This document shows, in pieces, positions 9,601 through 18,779 of a stretch of DNA of 64,000 nucleotides. Each line of letters begins with the position of its first letter. Position 1 is the stretch's first letter. The notes under the pieces are model-generated. The model searched no databases. It saw only the letters and a list, made by a program, of their open reading frames with translations, and was not told the DNA's origin. A program made the position numbers and the translations under genes. Source of the DNA: a virus; the IMG/VR virus record IMGVR_UViG_3300007512_000012, positions 1 through 64,000 of that record, one strand, 5' to 3'.

Positions 9601-11840
9601 ATCGACTTGCTGTCGTTGAAGTACGCCGTCTCGTAGGTGCCCGGCCGCCAGCCGAACTGCGCGACGAGGCGGTAGTCGATGTACTGCCCCCGGACGCCCC
9701 ACTCGTTCTCCAGGCCGGTCCCGCCGAGGTTCTTGAACTGGCTGCCCTTGCAGGTCATGTAGGTGACCTGCGGCTCCTTCTCCGAGAAGCTGATGTTGAT
9801 GATGTCGATGTCTTCGAGGCGGTAGACGCGACTGCTGCTCGTGTCGAGGTTCCACATGGGCGGCTTGAAGACGAAGTCGCCGTCCACGTCCTGGTAGAAC
9901 TCGAACCCGGTGATCTCCATCACCTTCTGCGCCACGTCGAGCTTGCTCTCGTAGCTGGACTCGAACAGGTTGACCTGGCCCCAGTTGCCGATGTTCGAGA
10001 CGAACGCCTGCATCTCGACGATGTTCAGCTCGAACCGGGGCTTGTTCGCCTCGTTCTGCTGCGGGCCGAAGGCGGCCCGAGTCGCAGCCAGGGCCTTCCG
10101 CTTGCCCACGTTGTAGAGCCCGACCGACTGCGCCTGCTCCAGCACGCCCTTCGCGTTCTGCTTGGCGTCCTCGATGTTGAAGCGGTTCCGCATCAGCCGC
10201 ATGATGCTCGTGGACGACGTGCGGCCCAGCCAGGCAGCCGCCATCGTGCTGAACAGCTCGCCGGTCGCCCCGTGCATCCGCAGCCGGATGGCCCGGCCGG
10301 AGAAGCGCCGCTCCCAGTACCGGATGTTGAGCGAGAACAGGGACTCCTGCCCGACCTCGCTCACGGCTGACGTGTTCGACTTGCTGGCGAGCGCCCACGC
10401 CACCCCGCCAGCGGCCCCCACCATGTCGTGGTGGAGCGAGTACATGATCTGGTAGGGGTGCATCCCCGTGAAGTTGTGCCCCACCAGGCTCATCTTGAGC
10501 TTGCTGTTGCGGGGACGGGCACCGAACACCGAGGCGTTGGTGCTCATGTTGTGGTACTGCCAGAAGTGCAGCATCGACGAGCAGTTCACCGAGATGGTGT
10601 TCACCCCGCCCGAGTAGCTGTGGCTCACCTCCGTCACGACCCCGTGGAAGACGTGGTAGTAGGGGTAGGCCAGGGTGTTCTCGATGCCCTGGCCCGCCAG
10701 GCCGTACTCCTCCAGCAACGACGGCCCCACCACCGCCTGCGTCGCCGCCTGGCCCTCCGCCGCAACCACCCCCGTCGTGACCTTCGGCTCCGGGTAGGTC
10801 CCGTCCTGGTTCTGCTGCCAGTTGGCGACCGACGAGTTCGGGTCGGGCAGGGCGTCGATGCGCGGCTGCAAAGCCCGCAGCCACGCCCGCTTCTGGCTGC
10901 CCTTGAGCGACTCGTCGTGGTCCCGGCCGGGGACGACCGTGTGAATCCACTCACGACCTCGGCGGTAGCCCGTGCCGCCGTCCATGTGCGGGGCACTGCC
11001 CCACACCGGGCTCGACGTGGGCGACTGGCCCTCACCCTTGAGGTAGAGCCCGATGCCCGAGGTGCTCGGCAGGTGGCCCGAGTCGCGGAGCCGGTTGATC
11101 GACGCCCACGTCGTCGTGCGGTCGATCTCGACCCGGCGACCGCCCACCTGGTGCGACGCCACGAAGTCCACGGCCGACCCGCTGTGGTGCTGCGAGTTCG
11201 CCGAGTGCCCGGATGAGCGGAGGCCACCGTTCGGGGTGACCTGGATGTCCACGCCCTGGAAGCCCTGCTGCTCGTAATACTGGTGCAGCGTCTCCATCAT
11301 CGCGACGGTCTGCCGCATGTTGGCGTCGGTCGTGCCGCCGTCGCTCTGCTCCCGCCTCTCCAGGTCGGATGTGGCGTAGGGCTGGCCGTTCGGGCGGACC
11401 GGCTTCTCCGCAGTCGTGCCCACCTCGTCGGGGTTGGCTTCGAGCTGCTGCGCGTTGACCGCGTTCGACCCGGCGATCTCCCCCTGCGCCTTCGGCTCCG
11501 CCAGGTGGGCGAAGAGCCCCTGCACAGGGAAGTAGCCCCGCATGTAGACGTGGACTTCGAGGCCGGGCCGGAGGAGGAACTTCGCGTCGCGCCCGAAGGA
11601 CTCCGTGTGGTGCAGCGGAATGGAGAGCGAGAAGCTCGCCGAGGCCGAGCCGGGCTCGGTCCCTGCGTCCACCGACACCTCGGTCAAGAACCGCTGGATG
11701 TCGATCTTGCCGCTGCACTTCGCGCAACCCGGCAGCGCGGTGTCGCCGTTGAGGTACACCAGGGCGTCGGGCGTGTGCTGGACGAGCTGCTGCCCGTTCA
11801 GACGCCAGGTGCCGATGTACGGTCGCGCTTCGAGGCCCAC
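6693..11840 (-). CDS. baseplate hub protein with inserted M15-type peptidoglycan peptidase domain
   Basis: A very large hub (about 1715 aa). GTG at 11840 is preferred over TTG at 11843 because AGGAGG lies six bases before it. Residues 1-120 and the region after about residue 380 (VFHGVVTEVSHSYSGGVNTI) look like the split barrel of gp27/late-control-D hubs. Between them, about residues 175-325, sits an M15/VanY-like peptidase: SQHHSGSAVDF at 217-227 fits the SxHxxGxAxD zinc motif, and PHMDGG (about 285-290) with EWIH (about 298-301) offers the remaining ligands. A long charged coiled-coil lies near residues 950-1045. The peptidase probably cuts cell-wall peptide stems at infection. Confidence 0.75.
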   Translation of the reverse strand: MGLEARPYIGTWRLNGQQLVQHTPDALVYLNGDTALPGCAKCSGKIDIQRFLTEVSVDAGTEPGSASASFSLSIPLHHTESFGRDAKFLLRPGLEVHVYMRGYFPVQGLFAHLAEPKAQGEIAGSNAVNAQQLEANPDEVGTTAEKPVRPNGQPYATSDLERREQSDGGTTDANMRQTVAMMETLHQYYEQQGFQGVDIQVTPNGGLRSSGHSANSQHHSGSAVDFVASHQVGGRRVEIDRTTTWASINRLRDSGHLPSTSGIGLYLKGEGQSPTSSPVWGSAPHMDGGTGYRRGREWIHTVVPGRDHDESLKGSQKRAWLRALQPRIDALPDPNSSVANWQQNQDGTYPEPKVTTGVVAAEGQAATQAVVGPSLLEEYGLAGQGIENTLAYPYYHVFHGVVTEVSHSYSGGVNTISVNCSSMLHFWQYHNMSTNASVFGARPRNSKLKMSLVGHNFTGMHPYQIMYSLHHDMVGAAGGVAWALASKSNTSAVSEVGQESLFSLNIRYWERRFSGRAIRLRMHGATGELFSTMAAAWLGRTSSTSIMRLMRNRFNIEDAKQNAKGVLEQAQSVGLYNVGKRKALAATRAAFGPQQNEANKPRFELNIVEMQAFVSNIGNWGQVNLFESSYESKLDVAQKVMEITGFEFYQDVDGDFVFKPPMWNLDTSSSRVYRLEDIDIINISFSEKEPQVTYMTCKGSQFKNLGGTGLENEWGVRGQYIDYRLVAQFGWRPGTYETAYFNDSKSMFFSAVNRMDVMNIGINACQVTIPVRPELRPGFPVYIPYLDAYYYCNSFAHAHAVGGQCTTSLTLVGKRAKFYAPGNRPVGGSRGGIDDIKLGDTVLPQRPLQVIDPDGKPRLSGFPNVVMALDPTAINPLFFVVGNDLDDMSDVRVIKALLKMGQDLKVLQAPKELENGGLVYVMTKPVGRGDQAKPVTVQFYFQEDDLTGTSSVPSDQQQGATTVNIVAEAIEYERLIRKASKSKEDAQEDLDNLQGKILDKQARKSDLANGKDRSKPATITKIEKLDEDILALEKQFRQKSDQVNQERKALEASWRDPNNAQAGGVAFLLEMRDRVGASFRNSAEFQGRGDLSSTINLLDMLSDKKATFSNGSQPGNYRYYSASHPDPAEQGPKVVSYVGDNKKRTEEAAPASIDGDRPTIKMFTRTPNAPFSGAIVPEAELVDGQPEVGIKVLDSSGQKFGRSYPTSAILELMFSVQPVTIVKSVTTNFATTNIGSLGKGAKAKLSGAFANLPNPPQGSDTIEGYFGTAWSTEGVKVAEAIIAMKAKADETNRSIGAVSAPAFPASVTIGTTKVAGTTVLALLKCKESPAASATIDIGAGLAGGTYADVVKVAAKSLGSSFYRQVEQVRRTAAKAVVKSGGKRGTELDAILGAFNNALAGSLNTTVAASNRRKGKRNARKVETTFSPVFPVSDARGYEVIGTYRYGRDVSIEPDGVFDQLHKSDIFSLLDKKLVEQILQFFVQNRKIRTPPMETVVVGGKTVTRPVEGAEVGVQPRGDTARYLNDELIAQLRARGLTDKQILDYGFLLTTDDPNQLQFSLANIFSENKLDGVQKIPVINAAYSLADMNVQQSGHICDCKAAEADVLLSAYGHEQFLSFSQSGTPHHEGLGTDPADAGTRWVAMNAAAAADSWRVQQQALRGQVLDRGGSHIVRQTSEAIESVQDAVREARENFIGVDGEQSNLAAFADAITGEDS

Positions 11841-11843
11841 CAA

Positions 11844-13193
11844 CTACCTCCTGATGCCGAAGGGCACGAGCCTGGTTGAGGAAGCGGCCGGAGCAGCCGC
11901 CGTCGCAGAGGCAGCCTGGAAGCCAGATCCGCTCTTTGAAGCTACCCCTGCCAGGCCGGGGGAGGTGCGGGTCACCGGCTGACCGTCCGGCGTCACCCCA
12001 CCAGGCCGCTGCGTGTAGTCGTTGCGCGAGTAGAAGTCCTCGCCGCCCACCTGCACTCCGTCCGCCCCTACCGAGATGTCGCCGGGGCTCGCCGTACCCC
12101 GAGGGCCGTTGAGGCCGCTGAACCGGCGGTCGGACGCCGAGGGGATCGGGGAGCGCATCGGGGTGACGACGGGGCTCACCTTGCTGGTGTCCACCATCGC
12201 GTTGACCGTGAACTCCATGTCGAAGACCACGCCGCCGAGCTGGTTCGCCTCCTCGTAGGCGTAGGAGAACGACTCCATGTTCCCGTAGTAGACCCACCCG
12301 TCGTAGTGGATGGAGAGCGCCCCCACCATGTGGTTCGCGTTCGACTTGCCGACCGTGTCGTAGATGTAGCCGTTGTTCCTGTAGAAGTGGAACGCCGTCG
12401 CGAGGTTCTGCCAGGCAGCCGAGTCCCGGCGGGACGCCCACTGGACGCCCCGGCCCCCGCTGATGAAGGCACCGCACCTGGCGGAGATCGACAGCCGGGG
12501 CTGCTCCTCCCCCCACGCCTGGAACACGAAGCCGTACCGCGTCCGGTCGCTGAACTGCTGGATCTTCGTGTAGACCATGTTCAACGTCTGCGGGTTGATG
12601 AGCAGCACCAGGGGCGGGGTGTTCACGAGCGCCCGGAGCTGCATCGTGATGTCCGCCGCCACCTTCAGGTCGGTGATGGACGGCGTGCCCAAGCGGGACG
12701 GCCCGTCCCCCTTCACGTCGATGGTCCGGTCCTTCGTCCGGGGTCGGTTGATGAACCCCTGGCTCACGAAGCTCTCGACCGTGCCGCTGTTCGAGAGCTG
12801 CGACCCGCCGGGGAGGTCCTGCTGGATGGCCGTCCGAGCCGTCACGAAGGCGTTCGGGGCTCCCCGGTGGGCTCCCTCGAAGATGCCCGCGATGTTCTTC
12901 GCCCCGCCCGTGTCGAACGCCTGCGACATGATGAGCGGCGGCTCGACCTGGATCATGAAGGGCGACAGGACCCGCGAGAGATCCCGGCTGCCGTCGATGG
13001 CCGGGGCCGTGGCGGCCTCGTACTCGACCGAGAAGTCGGGGCCGACGCGCAGACCCTTGTACTCCAACGGCGGAGGGGGCGACTCCAACTGCGCGTTGCT
13101 GACATCCGGCTCGAAGGCGGTCCGCTCCGGCTCCTTCCCCTTCGAGGAGAAGCGAGAGGCCGAACCCACCTGGATGCTGCCAAGAACCGGCAT
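11844..13193 (-). CDS. tail/baseplate adaptor, paralogue A (NPxxxxxxY family)
   Basis: A 449-aa protein. ATG at 13193 is chosen over an upstream TTG because GGGAGG lies seven bases before it. The middle contains LLINPQTLNMVYTKIQQF followed by GFVFQAWGEEQPRLSIS. The same pattern appears in the next gene (VLHVNPSSMSMSYAKQ, then FVEQHWGEAARSISF), so the two are paralogues. An NP...Y stretch near the start of the conserved domain is known from LysM/gp53-type proteins that link tube or hub to baseplate. Its place between hub and tape measure fits that role. The first 120 residues are an extra extension not shared with paralogue B. Confidence 0.6.
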   Translation of the reverse strand: MPVLGSIQVGSASRFSSKGKEPERTAFEPDVSNAQLESPPPPLEYKGLRVGPDFSVEYEAATAPAIDGSRDLSRVLSPFMIQVEPPLIMSQAFDTGGAKNIAGIFEGAHRGAPNAFVTARTAIQQDLPGGSQLSNSGTVESFVSQGFINRPRTKDRTIDVKGDGPSRLGTPSITDLKVAADITMQLRALVNTPPLVLLINPQTLNMVYTKIQQFSDRTRYGFVFQAWGEEQPRLSISARCGAFISGGRGVQWASRRDSAAWQNLATAFHFYRNNGYIYDTVGKSNANHMVGALSIHYDGWVYYGNMESFSYAYEEANQLGGVVFDMEFTVNAMVDTSKVSPVVTPMRSPIPSASDRRFSGLNGPRGTASPGDISVGADGVQVGGEDFYSRNDYTQRPGGVTPDGQPVTRTSPGLAGVASKSGSGFQAASATAAAPAASSTRLVPFGIRR

Positions 13194-13195
13194 CG

Positions 13196-13981
13196 TCAAC
13201 CTCCCGCCACGGCCTTCGCCAGGGCCTCGTAGTCCGCCAGGGTGGCGTTGTCCGGCACCTGGATGCCTGCCGCACTCGCGGCCGTGCGCAGCCGTGCCAG
13301 GCGGGCCTCATCGACCGCCCGCCCGATGCCGCCGAAGCCCTCGACGAAGTTCTCGGCGGGCGTGAAGCTCCCAGGTGCTCCGGCCTGCGACATGCTCGTG
13401 CGCAGGCGCATGACCTCGTGGGCCACGGTGAACTCGGCCGTCAGGTCGAACTGGTAGGGCTTCTCGGCCGCCTCGCCGACGTTGAAGCTGCCGAACCAGC
13501 CCAGGTAGATGCCGCCATCGAAGCTGACCTTGATGATGCCCTGGAAGGCGATCTGCCCGGAGGCGTCGTAGATGCTGCCGTTGTTGTGGAACAGGGCCAG
13601 CAGGTCCAGGTACTTGTCGTAGGCGATGGTCTCCCGCCTGGTGCCCTCCGTGTCGAAGCCACCCCCGGTGACGTTCGAGAGGCCGGAGTACAGCCGCTTG
13701 AACCCGCCGGTCGCCATCGCGAACGAGATGCTCCGGGCGGCCTCGCCCCAGTGCTGCTCGACGAACCCGCCCTTCGTCTGGATGCGCTCGGTCTGCTTGG
13801 CGTAGCTCATCGACATCGACGAGGGGTTCACATGCAGGACCATCCGCACGTCCTCGGGGAGGATGCTCGTCGCCAGGTCGGGGCCGAGGATGTCGAAGAC
13901 CACCGGACGCACACCTGTCCCGTCGAACTCGCTCTCCGGGGAGACGAACGCGCTCTTGAAGACTGGCGTGCCCCTCGGCAT
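13196..13981 (-). CDS. tail/baseplate adaptor, paralogue B (NPxxxxxxY family)
   Basis: A 261-aa shorter paralogue of the 11844-13193 gene. Both share the NPxxxxxxY segment, the WGE motif and the sequence of events YRNNGYIYDTVGK / FHNNGSIYDASGQ, then a Tyr/Gly-rich strand near a second conserved block (YDGWVYYGNMESFSYAYEEA / FDGGIYLGWFGSFNVGEAAE). Its ATG overlaps the tape-measure stop (ATGA at 13978-13981). It probably forms part of the tail-tip or hub collar with its neighbour. The duplication suggests stacked rings or a hetero-oligomer. Function is inferred from context. Confidence 0.6.
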   Translation of the reverse strand: MPRGTPVFKSAFVSPESEFDGTGVRPVVFDILGPDLATSILPEDVRMVLHVNPSSMSMSYAKQTERIQTKGGFVEQHWGEAARSISFAMATGGFKRLYSGLSNVTGGGFDTEGTRRETIAYDKYLDLLALFHNNGSIYDASGQIAFQGIIKVSFDGGIYLGWFGSFNVGEAAEKPYQFDLTAEFTVAHEVMRLRTSMSQAGAPGSFTPAENFVEGFGGIGRAVDEARLARLRTAASAAGIQVPDNATLADYEALAKAVAGG

Positions 13982-16900
13982 CAGCTAAGGACCCCTGCGG
14001 CTGCGGCGGCCTGAAGGCCACGGATGATCTCGGCGGAGTTGCCGAAGCTGTTGATGACGATGCTGCCCTTGCCCCCACTCCGGGCCGTGTCGCGGGGGCC
14101 GCCGGAACGCCGACCCTCCATCGCCACGTTGTCCCGGCCGTTGAAGTCCACCCGGCCGGTGAACCGGCCCTTGCTGGCGCTGTAGAAGGCCGCGAAGTCG
14201 CCGCCTGGCTGGGTGGGAGGGGGCAGCGGCCCCATGAACGGCGAGCTGTGGCCCTTGCGGGACAGGGCCGTACCCATCGCTGCTGTGCCTGCCGCTCCGT
14301 GCAGAATGTCGCCGAGCGACTTCTCCTCGCCCGTGTTCGGGTCCTTGACCTTGCGCTGAAGATTCATCCCGCCGGTCCGGCCCTGGAGCAGCCCGCGAGC
14401 CTTGCTGACCAGAGCCGTTGCTCCGCCTTCCTCGCCGGAGCGGGCGAGCAGGGTGGCAAGCTCCTGAACCTGGCGTTCCTCGTTCTGGCTCTCGATGGCC
14501 TTCACCAGCTCGTCGGTCTGCTCCTTGAGCTGCTTCTCCTCCGCCGTCAGCTCCCGCTTCGAGCGGTCGTCGGCATCCCGCTTCTCGCCGATGTAGATGT
14601 CGCGGAGCCACTCCTCCATTGGTATCTCGTCCTTGATAGCGGCTGCCCCACCGAACTTCCGCCGCATCTCCCCTGCTGCCGGACCCTCCAGCGCCCCTTC
14701 CAGGCGATCGATGGAACGCACGCCCATCGGCAAGCCGAGGTACTCCTGTGCATACCCGGACCAGACCTTCTCGCTCTCCCGGCCCTCGATGTCGGAGACA
14801 AGCTGCTGTGCGGAGTCTCGACCACCCACCCAGGGCTTGTCGGCGAACGACGCGGATTGGATGTGGCGGCCCGCCTCCCACCCGGCGGAGGCCCCTGCCG
14901 ACCTCGCGTGCTCGGCGACATCGGCCCTCGGGTTGATCGCCATGATCGCCCGCCCGATGGCGTCCTTCGCCTGTGGGGAGGCCGCCGCCGCCCCGATCAT
15001 CCCCTTGGCGTCGAGGTTCTCCCCGTACTTGTGGGCATCCGCCGCCGTCATCCGGCCAAGGCTTCGACTGATGGCCCTGTAGGCATCCACCCGGCCGCCG
15101 AGCTTCTTCTTCGCCAGCTCCCGCTTGTCGATCTCCGCCTCGATCTCCGCCTTGCGCTCGGGCGAGGCACCGACCTTCAGTTCCAGCTTCAGCCGGTCGA
15201 TGGCCGACTGCTGGCGTCGCAGCTCCTTGCGGGACTCCTCCTCCTTCTCGGACACCTCGCCCATCGCCCGGCCTCGGGCGGCCTTCTCCTCGTCCGAGAA
15301 CTTGTCCTGGCCCATGATCGAGGCGATGTACTGGACGGACGAGTAGATCTTCGAGAGCAGGTACTCGATGCCCTGCTCCAGAATCTTCGCCATGTCGGTC
15401 GTGTTCCCGGCGATCTCCTGCGCGAGCATGATGTCCTCGGCGATCTTCTTGTCCTCCATCCCCTTGAGCCGGTCACCCTGGCTGAGGAAGAAGTCCTCCA
15501 AGGACCCGCCCATCTGCTCGAAGCGCGTCGTCCCGTCTGACGACTTGACGATCTTCTCCAACGCACCGGACGCCTCGTTGATGCGGACCCCCCACTCGTC
15601 GGCGAACTTCTGGTTGTACTCGGCCCACGCCTCCGGGCCACCCTCCTGCGCCTTGCGCATCGTGTCGTACTGACCACGCATCTCCATGCCGACCCGCCGG
15701 AGCTGCCTGGCAGCCTCCCCGCTCTTGCCGGTGATCTGCTCGAAGGCCATCAGTTGCTCCTTCTCCGAGAGGTCGATCTGGTCCAGAGAGCGGCCCAGGA
15801 CCCGCTGTGCCTCGTTGAGCTGGAGGAACAGGGTCGCACCCGCACCGGCCGATGAGCGGGCAGCCTGCGCACCACCCAGGCCGCCCTTGAAGGACTGCCC
15901 CTGCGTCGCCAGGTCCATCAGCGACCGGGCCAGGCCCGCCCCAGCACCGCCGGTCGCACCCACCTGCGCGGTGAGCATCCCGAGCTTCTGCGGGGACATC
16001 TTGCCGAGGGCCTTCGCGAGGTCCTCGCCCTTCAGCCCACCCAACCCGAAATCGCCGAGGATGCCCTGGATGGCGGACGCCTTGCCCTGGTCCTTCGAGG
16101 CAAGCTCTTCGAGCTTGCGCCCGAACTCCTCGGCCGACCGCACAGCGTCCTTCTGGAGAATGCGGGACGAGAGCTTCACGCCCGTCGTCATCGTCTTCTT
16201 GATGCGGTCCTGGGTGCCCTCGTCCTTGAAGCCCTTCATCAACTGCTGAAGGAAATCGCCGCCCATCTTCTGGCCGAGGATCTTGCCGAGGTTGATGAGC
16301 AGCCCGGCCGCTTCTTCGAGCCGGACGTTATACATCGACATCCCGCTCGTGGCCTGGAGCAGCATGTTGAAGAACCGCTTGGTCGCGAAGCCCGACTCCT
16401 TCGCCGCGACGGTGATGTTCGCGAACCTGCCCGAGACGCCTTCAAGGGTGAGCCCGAGTTCCTCCATGTAGGAGGCCATCGTCGAACTCATTTCCTGCGT
16501 GCTCAGGCCGAGCAGCTTGCTGTAGGTGAGGGCCGCGACCGTGTACTCCTCCAGCCGCTTCATCCCATCGGCGGCCTGGGCGATGCCCTCCTTCATCTGC
16601 CGGAATGAGACGCCTGCACTGGCGAACCCGCCGAGGATCTCCAAGTGGTCCTTCGCCGTGGTGCCCCACACGTTCTTGAGCGTGAACGCCTCGGCGAAGT
16701 GCTGGCTGATGTTGGTGAGGGTGTCACCGAGCCTGCCGTACTGGTCCGCCAGGTCGGCCCCTGCCAACCCGCTCGTCATCAGGGTGCGATTCAAGTCCTT
16801 CATCGCGGAGTCCGCAGCGACGGCGATGGCGACAAGCGCACCAATCCCTGCGGCGAGCGCACCGATGGCGGCGATGGCCGGTCCGACCTTCGTCAGGAGC

Positions 16901-17571
16901 CCTCCGAGGCCCTTGAGCAACCCGGCTCCAGCCCCTCCCTCCTGCGCCTTCTTCAGGGCCTTCGTCCCCGCCCCACCGACGCCCCCTCCGAGGCCCTTGA
17001 GCAACCCGCTCACGTCCCCGCTCTTGATCTTGCTGAAGGCCGACGTGATGCCGTCCGCGAAGGCGTCGCCCGCCTTGATGGTGCCCTTGAAATGCTCCTT
17101 CGAGGCGAGCTTCGCGGCCTGCACCATCGCCTTCTTGCGACGCTGCATGACCTCGTCGGTGGCGGTCTTCTCCGCCTTGAACTGCCGCTGCAAACCGGCC
17201 AGGCGTTCCTTCTCCTCCGCACGCAGAGCCTTGAGCCGCTGCTTCTCCTGCTGCTCGATGCCTCGGCGGCCCATCTCGATGCTCAACTCGAATACACGCT
17301 TGTTCGAGGTGGCGATCTGGTCGGACACCGAGGTCAGCTTGCGGGTGAGCCCCTGGATGTTCGTGAGCGCGAAGCCCTTGCCTGCCGCGTCCGCCACCGT
17401 GCCGGTGAGGATCTTCTGGATGTCCTTCTGCGAGCGGGCGAACTGACGGATGAGCGGAGTCGGGTTGAACCCGAGATCGACGTTGCCTGCCGCCTTGCGG
17501 AGGTCCTTGACGAACTTCTTCGTGTCCGCCTCAAGCTCGACTGTCAGGCCGAGGACATCGTTGATCGCCAT
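13981..17571 (-). CDS. tail tape measure protein
   Basis: A 1196-aa protein directly downstream of the chaperone-position pair and upstream of hub-adaptor genes, the standard place for a tape measure. Residues of about 90-165 are a charged coiled coil, residues 185-225 are Gly-rich, and residues of about 228-253 form one long apolar helix (KVGPAIAAIGALAAGIGALV), the membrane-active segment typical of these proteins. Later parts are Lys/Glu-rich helix with GG spacers. No lysozyme-like motif was seen. It sets tail length and is thought to be ejected with the DNA. Four bases separate its start from the upstream stop. Confidence 0.88.
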   Translation of the reverse strand: MAINDVLGLTVELEADTKKFVKDLRKAAGNVDLGFNPTPLIRQFARSQKDIQKILTGTVADAAGKGFALTNIQGLTRKLTSVSDQIATSNKRVFELSIEMGRRGIEQQEKQRLKALRAEEKERLAGLQRQFKAEKTATDEVMQRRKKAMVQAAKLASKEHFKGTIKAGDAFADGITSAFSKIKSGDVSGLLKGLGGGVGGAGTKALKKAQEGGAGAGLLKGLGGLLTKVGPAIAAIGALAAGIGALVAIAVAADSAMKDLNRTLMTSGLAGADLADQYGRLGDTLTNISQHFAEAFTLKNVWGTTAKDHLEILGGFASAGVSFRQMKEGIAQAADGMKRLEEYTVAALTYSKLLGLSTQEMSSTMASYMEELGLTLEGVSGRFANITVAAKESGFATKRFFNMLLQATSGMSMYNVRLEEAAGLLINLGKILGQKMGGDFLQQLMKGFKDEGTQDRIKKTMTTGVKLSSRILQKDAVRSAEEFGRKLEELASKDQGKASAIQGILGDFGLGGLKGEDLAKALGKMSPQKLGMLTAQVGATGGAGAGLARSLMDLATQGQSFKGGLGGAQAARSSAGAGATLFLQLNEAQRVLGRSLDQIDLSEKEQLMAFEQITGKSGEAARQLRRVGMEMRGQYDTMRKAQEGGPEAWAEYNQKFADEWGVRINEASGALEKIVKSSDGTTRFEQMGGSLEDFFLSQGDRLKGMEDKKIAEDIMLAQEIAGNTTDMAKILEQGIEYLLSKIYSSVQYIASIMGQDKFSDEEKAARGRAMGEVSEKEEESRKELRRQQSAIDRLKLELKVGASPERKAEIEAEIDKRELAKKKLGGRVDAYRAISRSLGRMTAADAHKYGENLDAKGMIGAAAASPQAKDAIGRAIMAINPRADVAEHARSAGASAGWEAGRHIQSASFADKPWVGGRDSAQQLVSDIEGRESEKVWSGYAQEYLGLPMGVRSIDRLEGALEGPAAGEMRRKFGGAAAIKDEIPMEEWLRDIYIGEKRDADDRSKRELTAEEKQLKEQTDELVKAIESQNEERQVQELATLLARSGEEGGATALVSKARGLLQGRTGGMNLQRKVKDPNTGEEKSLGDILHGAAGTAAMGTALSRKGHSSPFMGPLPPPTQPGGDFAAFYSASKGRFTGRVDFNGRDNVAMEGRRSGGPRDTARSGGKGSIVINSFGNSAEIIRGLQAAAAAGVLS

Positions 17572-17574
17572 CGG

Positions 17575-18768
17575 TTACTCCCCTGCCCCGAAGGCCGGGC
17601 TGCGGCCCTTGATCAGCTCTCCGAGCGTCCTCTGGTCTGTGTCCGCTTCGGCGTTCGGGTTCACCACACGACCCTCCTGCACCTGGAGATTGCCGGTGGA
17701 CGGCTTGATCCCGTACCTGTTGCGCACCCCCTCCGTGGCAGGGGCCTGCGGCAAGAACGCCACCTTCGAGCCCGGACCACGCTGCGCCAGCATCGCCTGG
17801 AGCTGCTCGCCGGTCACCGCCATGAGCGGGCGGGGCTTGAACTCGCCCGTCTCCCACTCCAGCTCCTCCCGCTTCTTCTGCAAGGCCGCCCGGCGAGCTT
17901 CACGCTCCTGCCTGGCCTGCTCGTGCTGCGCGAGGATGCGGGCCTTGTACTCGGCGACCACCCGGTCGTGGAGATCCTGGTCGTCGGTGACCCAACGCCT
18001 CATCTCCTCTTCGAGGTCCTCGACCGACTTCGACCCCTCGATGCGGTGCGTCGAGCCGTCGCCCTGTGCCTCGCCCTTCGGCTTCAGCACCCCGACCTGC
18101 TCGTAGAAGTAGCGGTCCAGCCGACCCTGCCGGTCCTTCGACTCGTCACCCCGACGCTGCTGGTCCTTCTTGTCCATCTTCGCGATGGCCTTGGGGGCGT
18201 TCGACGAGGCGACGAGCTTGAAGCCCTCCCACGCCGTCTCCTCCTGCCGCTTCGTGTCCTCCATCTCGTTGAAGGCGACCCAGATGCGCTGGATGGCGTT
18301 CAACCCGAGGGTCGCAGCACCAGGCACGCCGGAGTGCAGGAGCCCGGCAGAGCCGATGGACTTCCAGCGGTAGCGGCTGTTCGTCTCGTAGTTGTAGACC
18401 TCCACGGCCCCCACGGCGTCGCCCACCCGGACCCACAGGCCGAGCAGGATGCTGAACAGGATCTCCAGCACCGGGACGGGGAGCTGCCGGACGTACTCGG
18501 CGAGGAAGGGGATGGCGTTGTCGTGGCCGAGGACCGTGCGGCCGTTGACCATCCAGATCGCCGTCGCGACCGCCCACACCCGCCACTCGTACATGGAGAC
18601 GCCCGCCGTCCGGGCGTTGAGCATGAACAGGTCACCCGTGCCCAAGGACCGCATGTTCAGGCGAACGCCCCCGACGACCACGGAGTGCGTCAAGAACCCT
18701 GGCGACAGCAGGGCGTCAACGTCCTCGTAGAAGCGGTTGCGCTGCTCTGTGGTGGTCCTCGGGAGCAT
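17575..18768 (-). CDS. protein in tail-assembly-chaperone position, second of two
   Basis: A 397-aa protein between the 387-aa gene and the tape measure. Residues of about 30-110 hold a globular apolar region (FLMLNARTAGVSMYEWRVWA and LPVPVLEILFSILLGLWVRV). The C-terminal half is highly charged helix (DDQDLHDRVVAEYKARILAQ) ending in a low-complexity tail. In most long-tailed phages the two genes before the tape measure encode chaperones that coat it during assembly, often linked by a frameshift. Here they are separate genes 11 bp apart, and no slippery site was seen at the junction. The role is inferred only from position. Confidence 0.5.
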   Translation of the reverse strand: MLPRTTTEQRNRFYEDVDALLSPGFLTHSVVVGGVRLNMRSLGTGDLFMLNARTAGVSMYEWRVWAVATAIWMVNGRTVLGHDNAIPFLAEYVRQLPVPVLEILFSILLGLWVRVGDAVGAVEVYNYETNSRYRWKSIGSAGLLHSGVPGAATLGLNAIQRIWVAFNEMEDTKRQEETAWEGFKLVASSNAPKAIAKMDKKDQQRRGDESKDRQGRLDRYFYEQVGVLKPKGEAQGDGSTHRIEGSKSVEDLEEEMRRWVTDDQDLHDRVVAEYKARILAQHEQARQEREARRAALQKKREELEWETGEFKPRPLMAVTGEQLQAMLAQRGPGSKVAFLPQAPATEGVRNRYGIKPSTGNLQVQEGRVVNPNAEADTDQRTLGELIKGRSPAFGAGE

Positions 18769-18779
18769 CCGTCCTCATT

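Noticed and set aside
6831-10370. A rightward open frame of 1179 codons opposite the hub gene
   Set aside because: Antisense shadow of the hub; no recognisable motif and improbable composition (Leu/Arg/Val/His).
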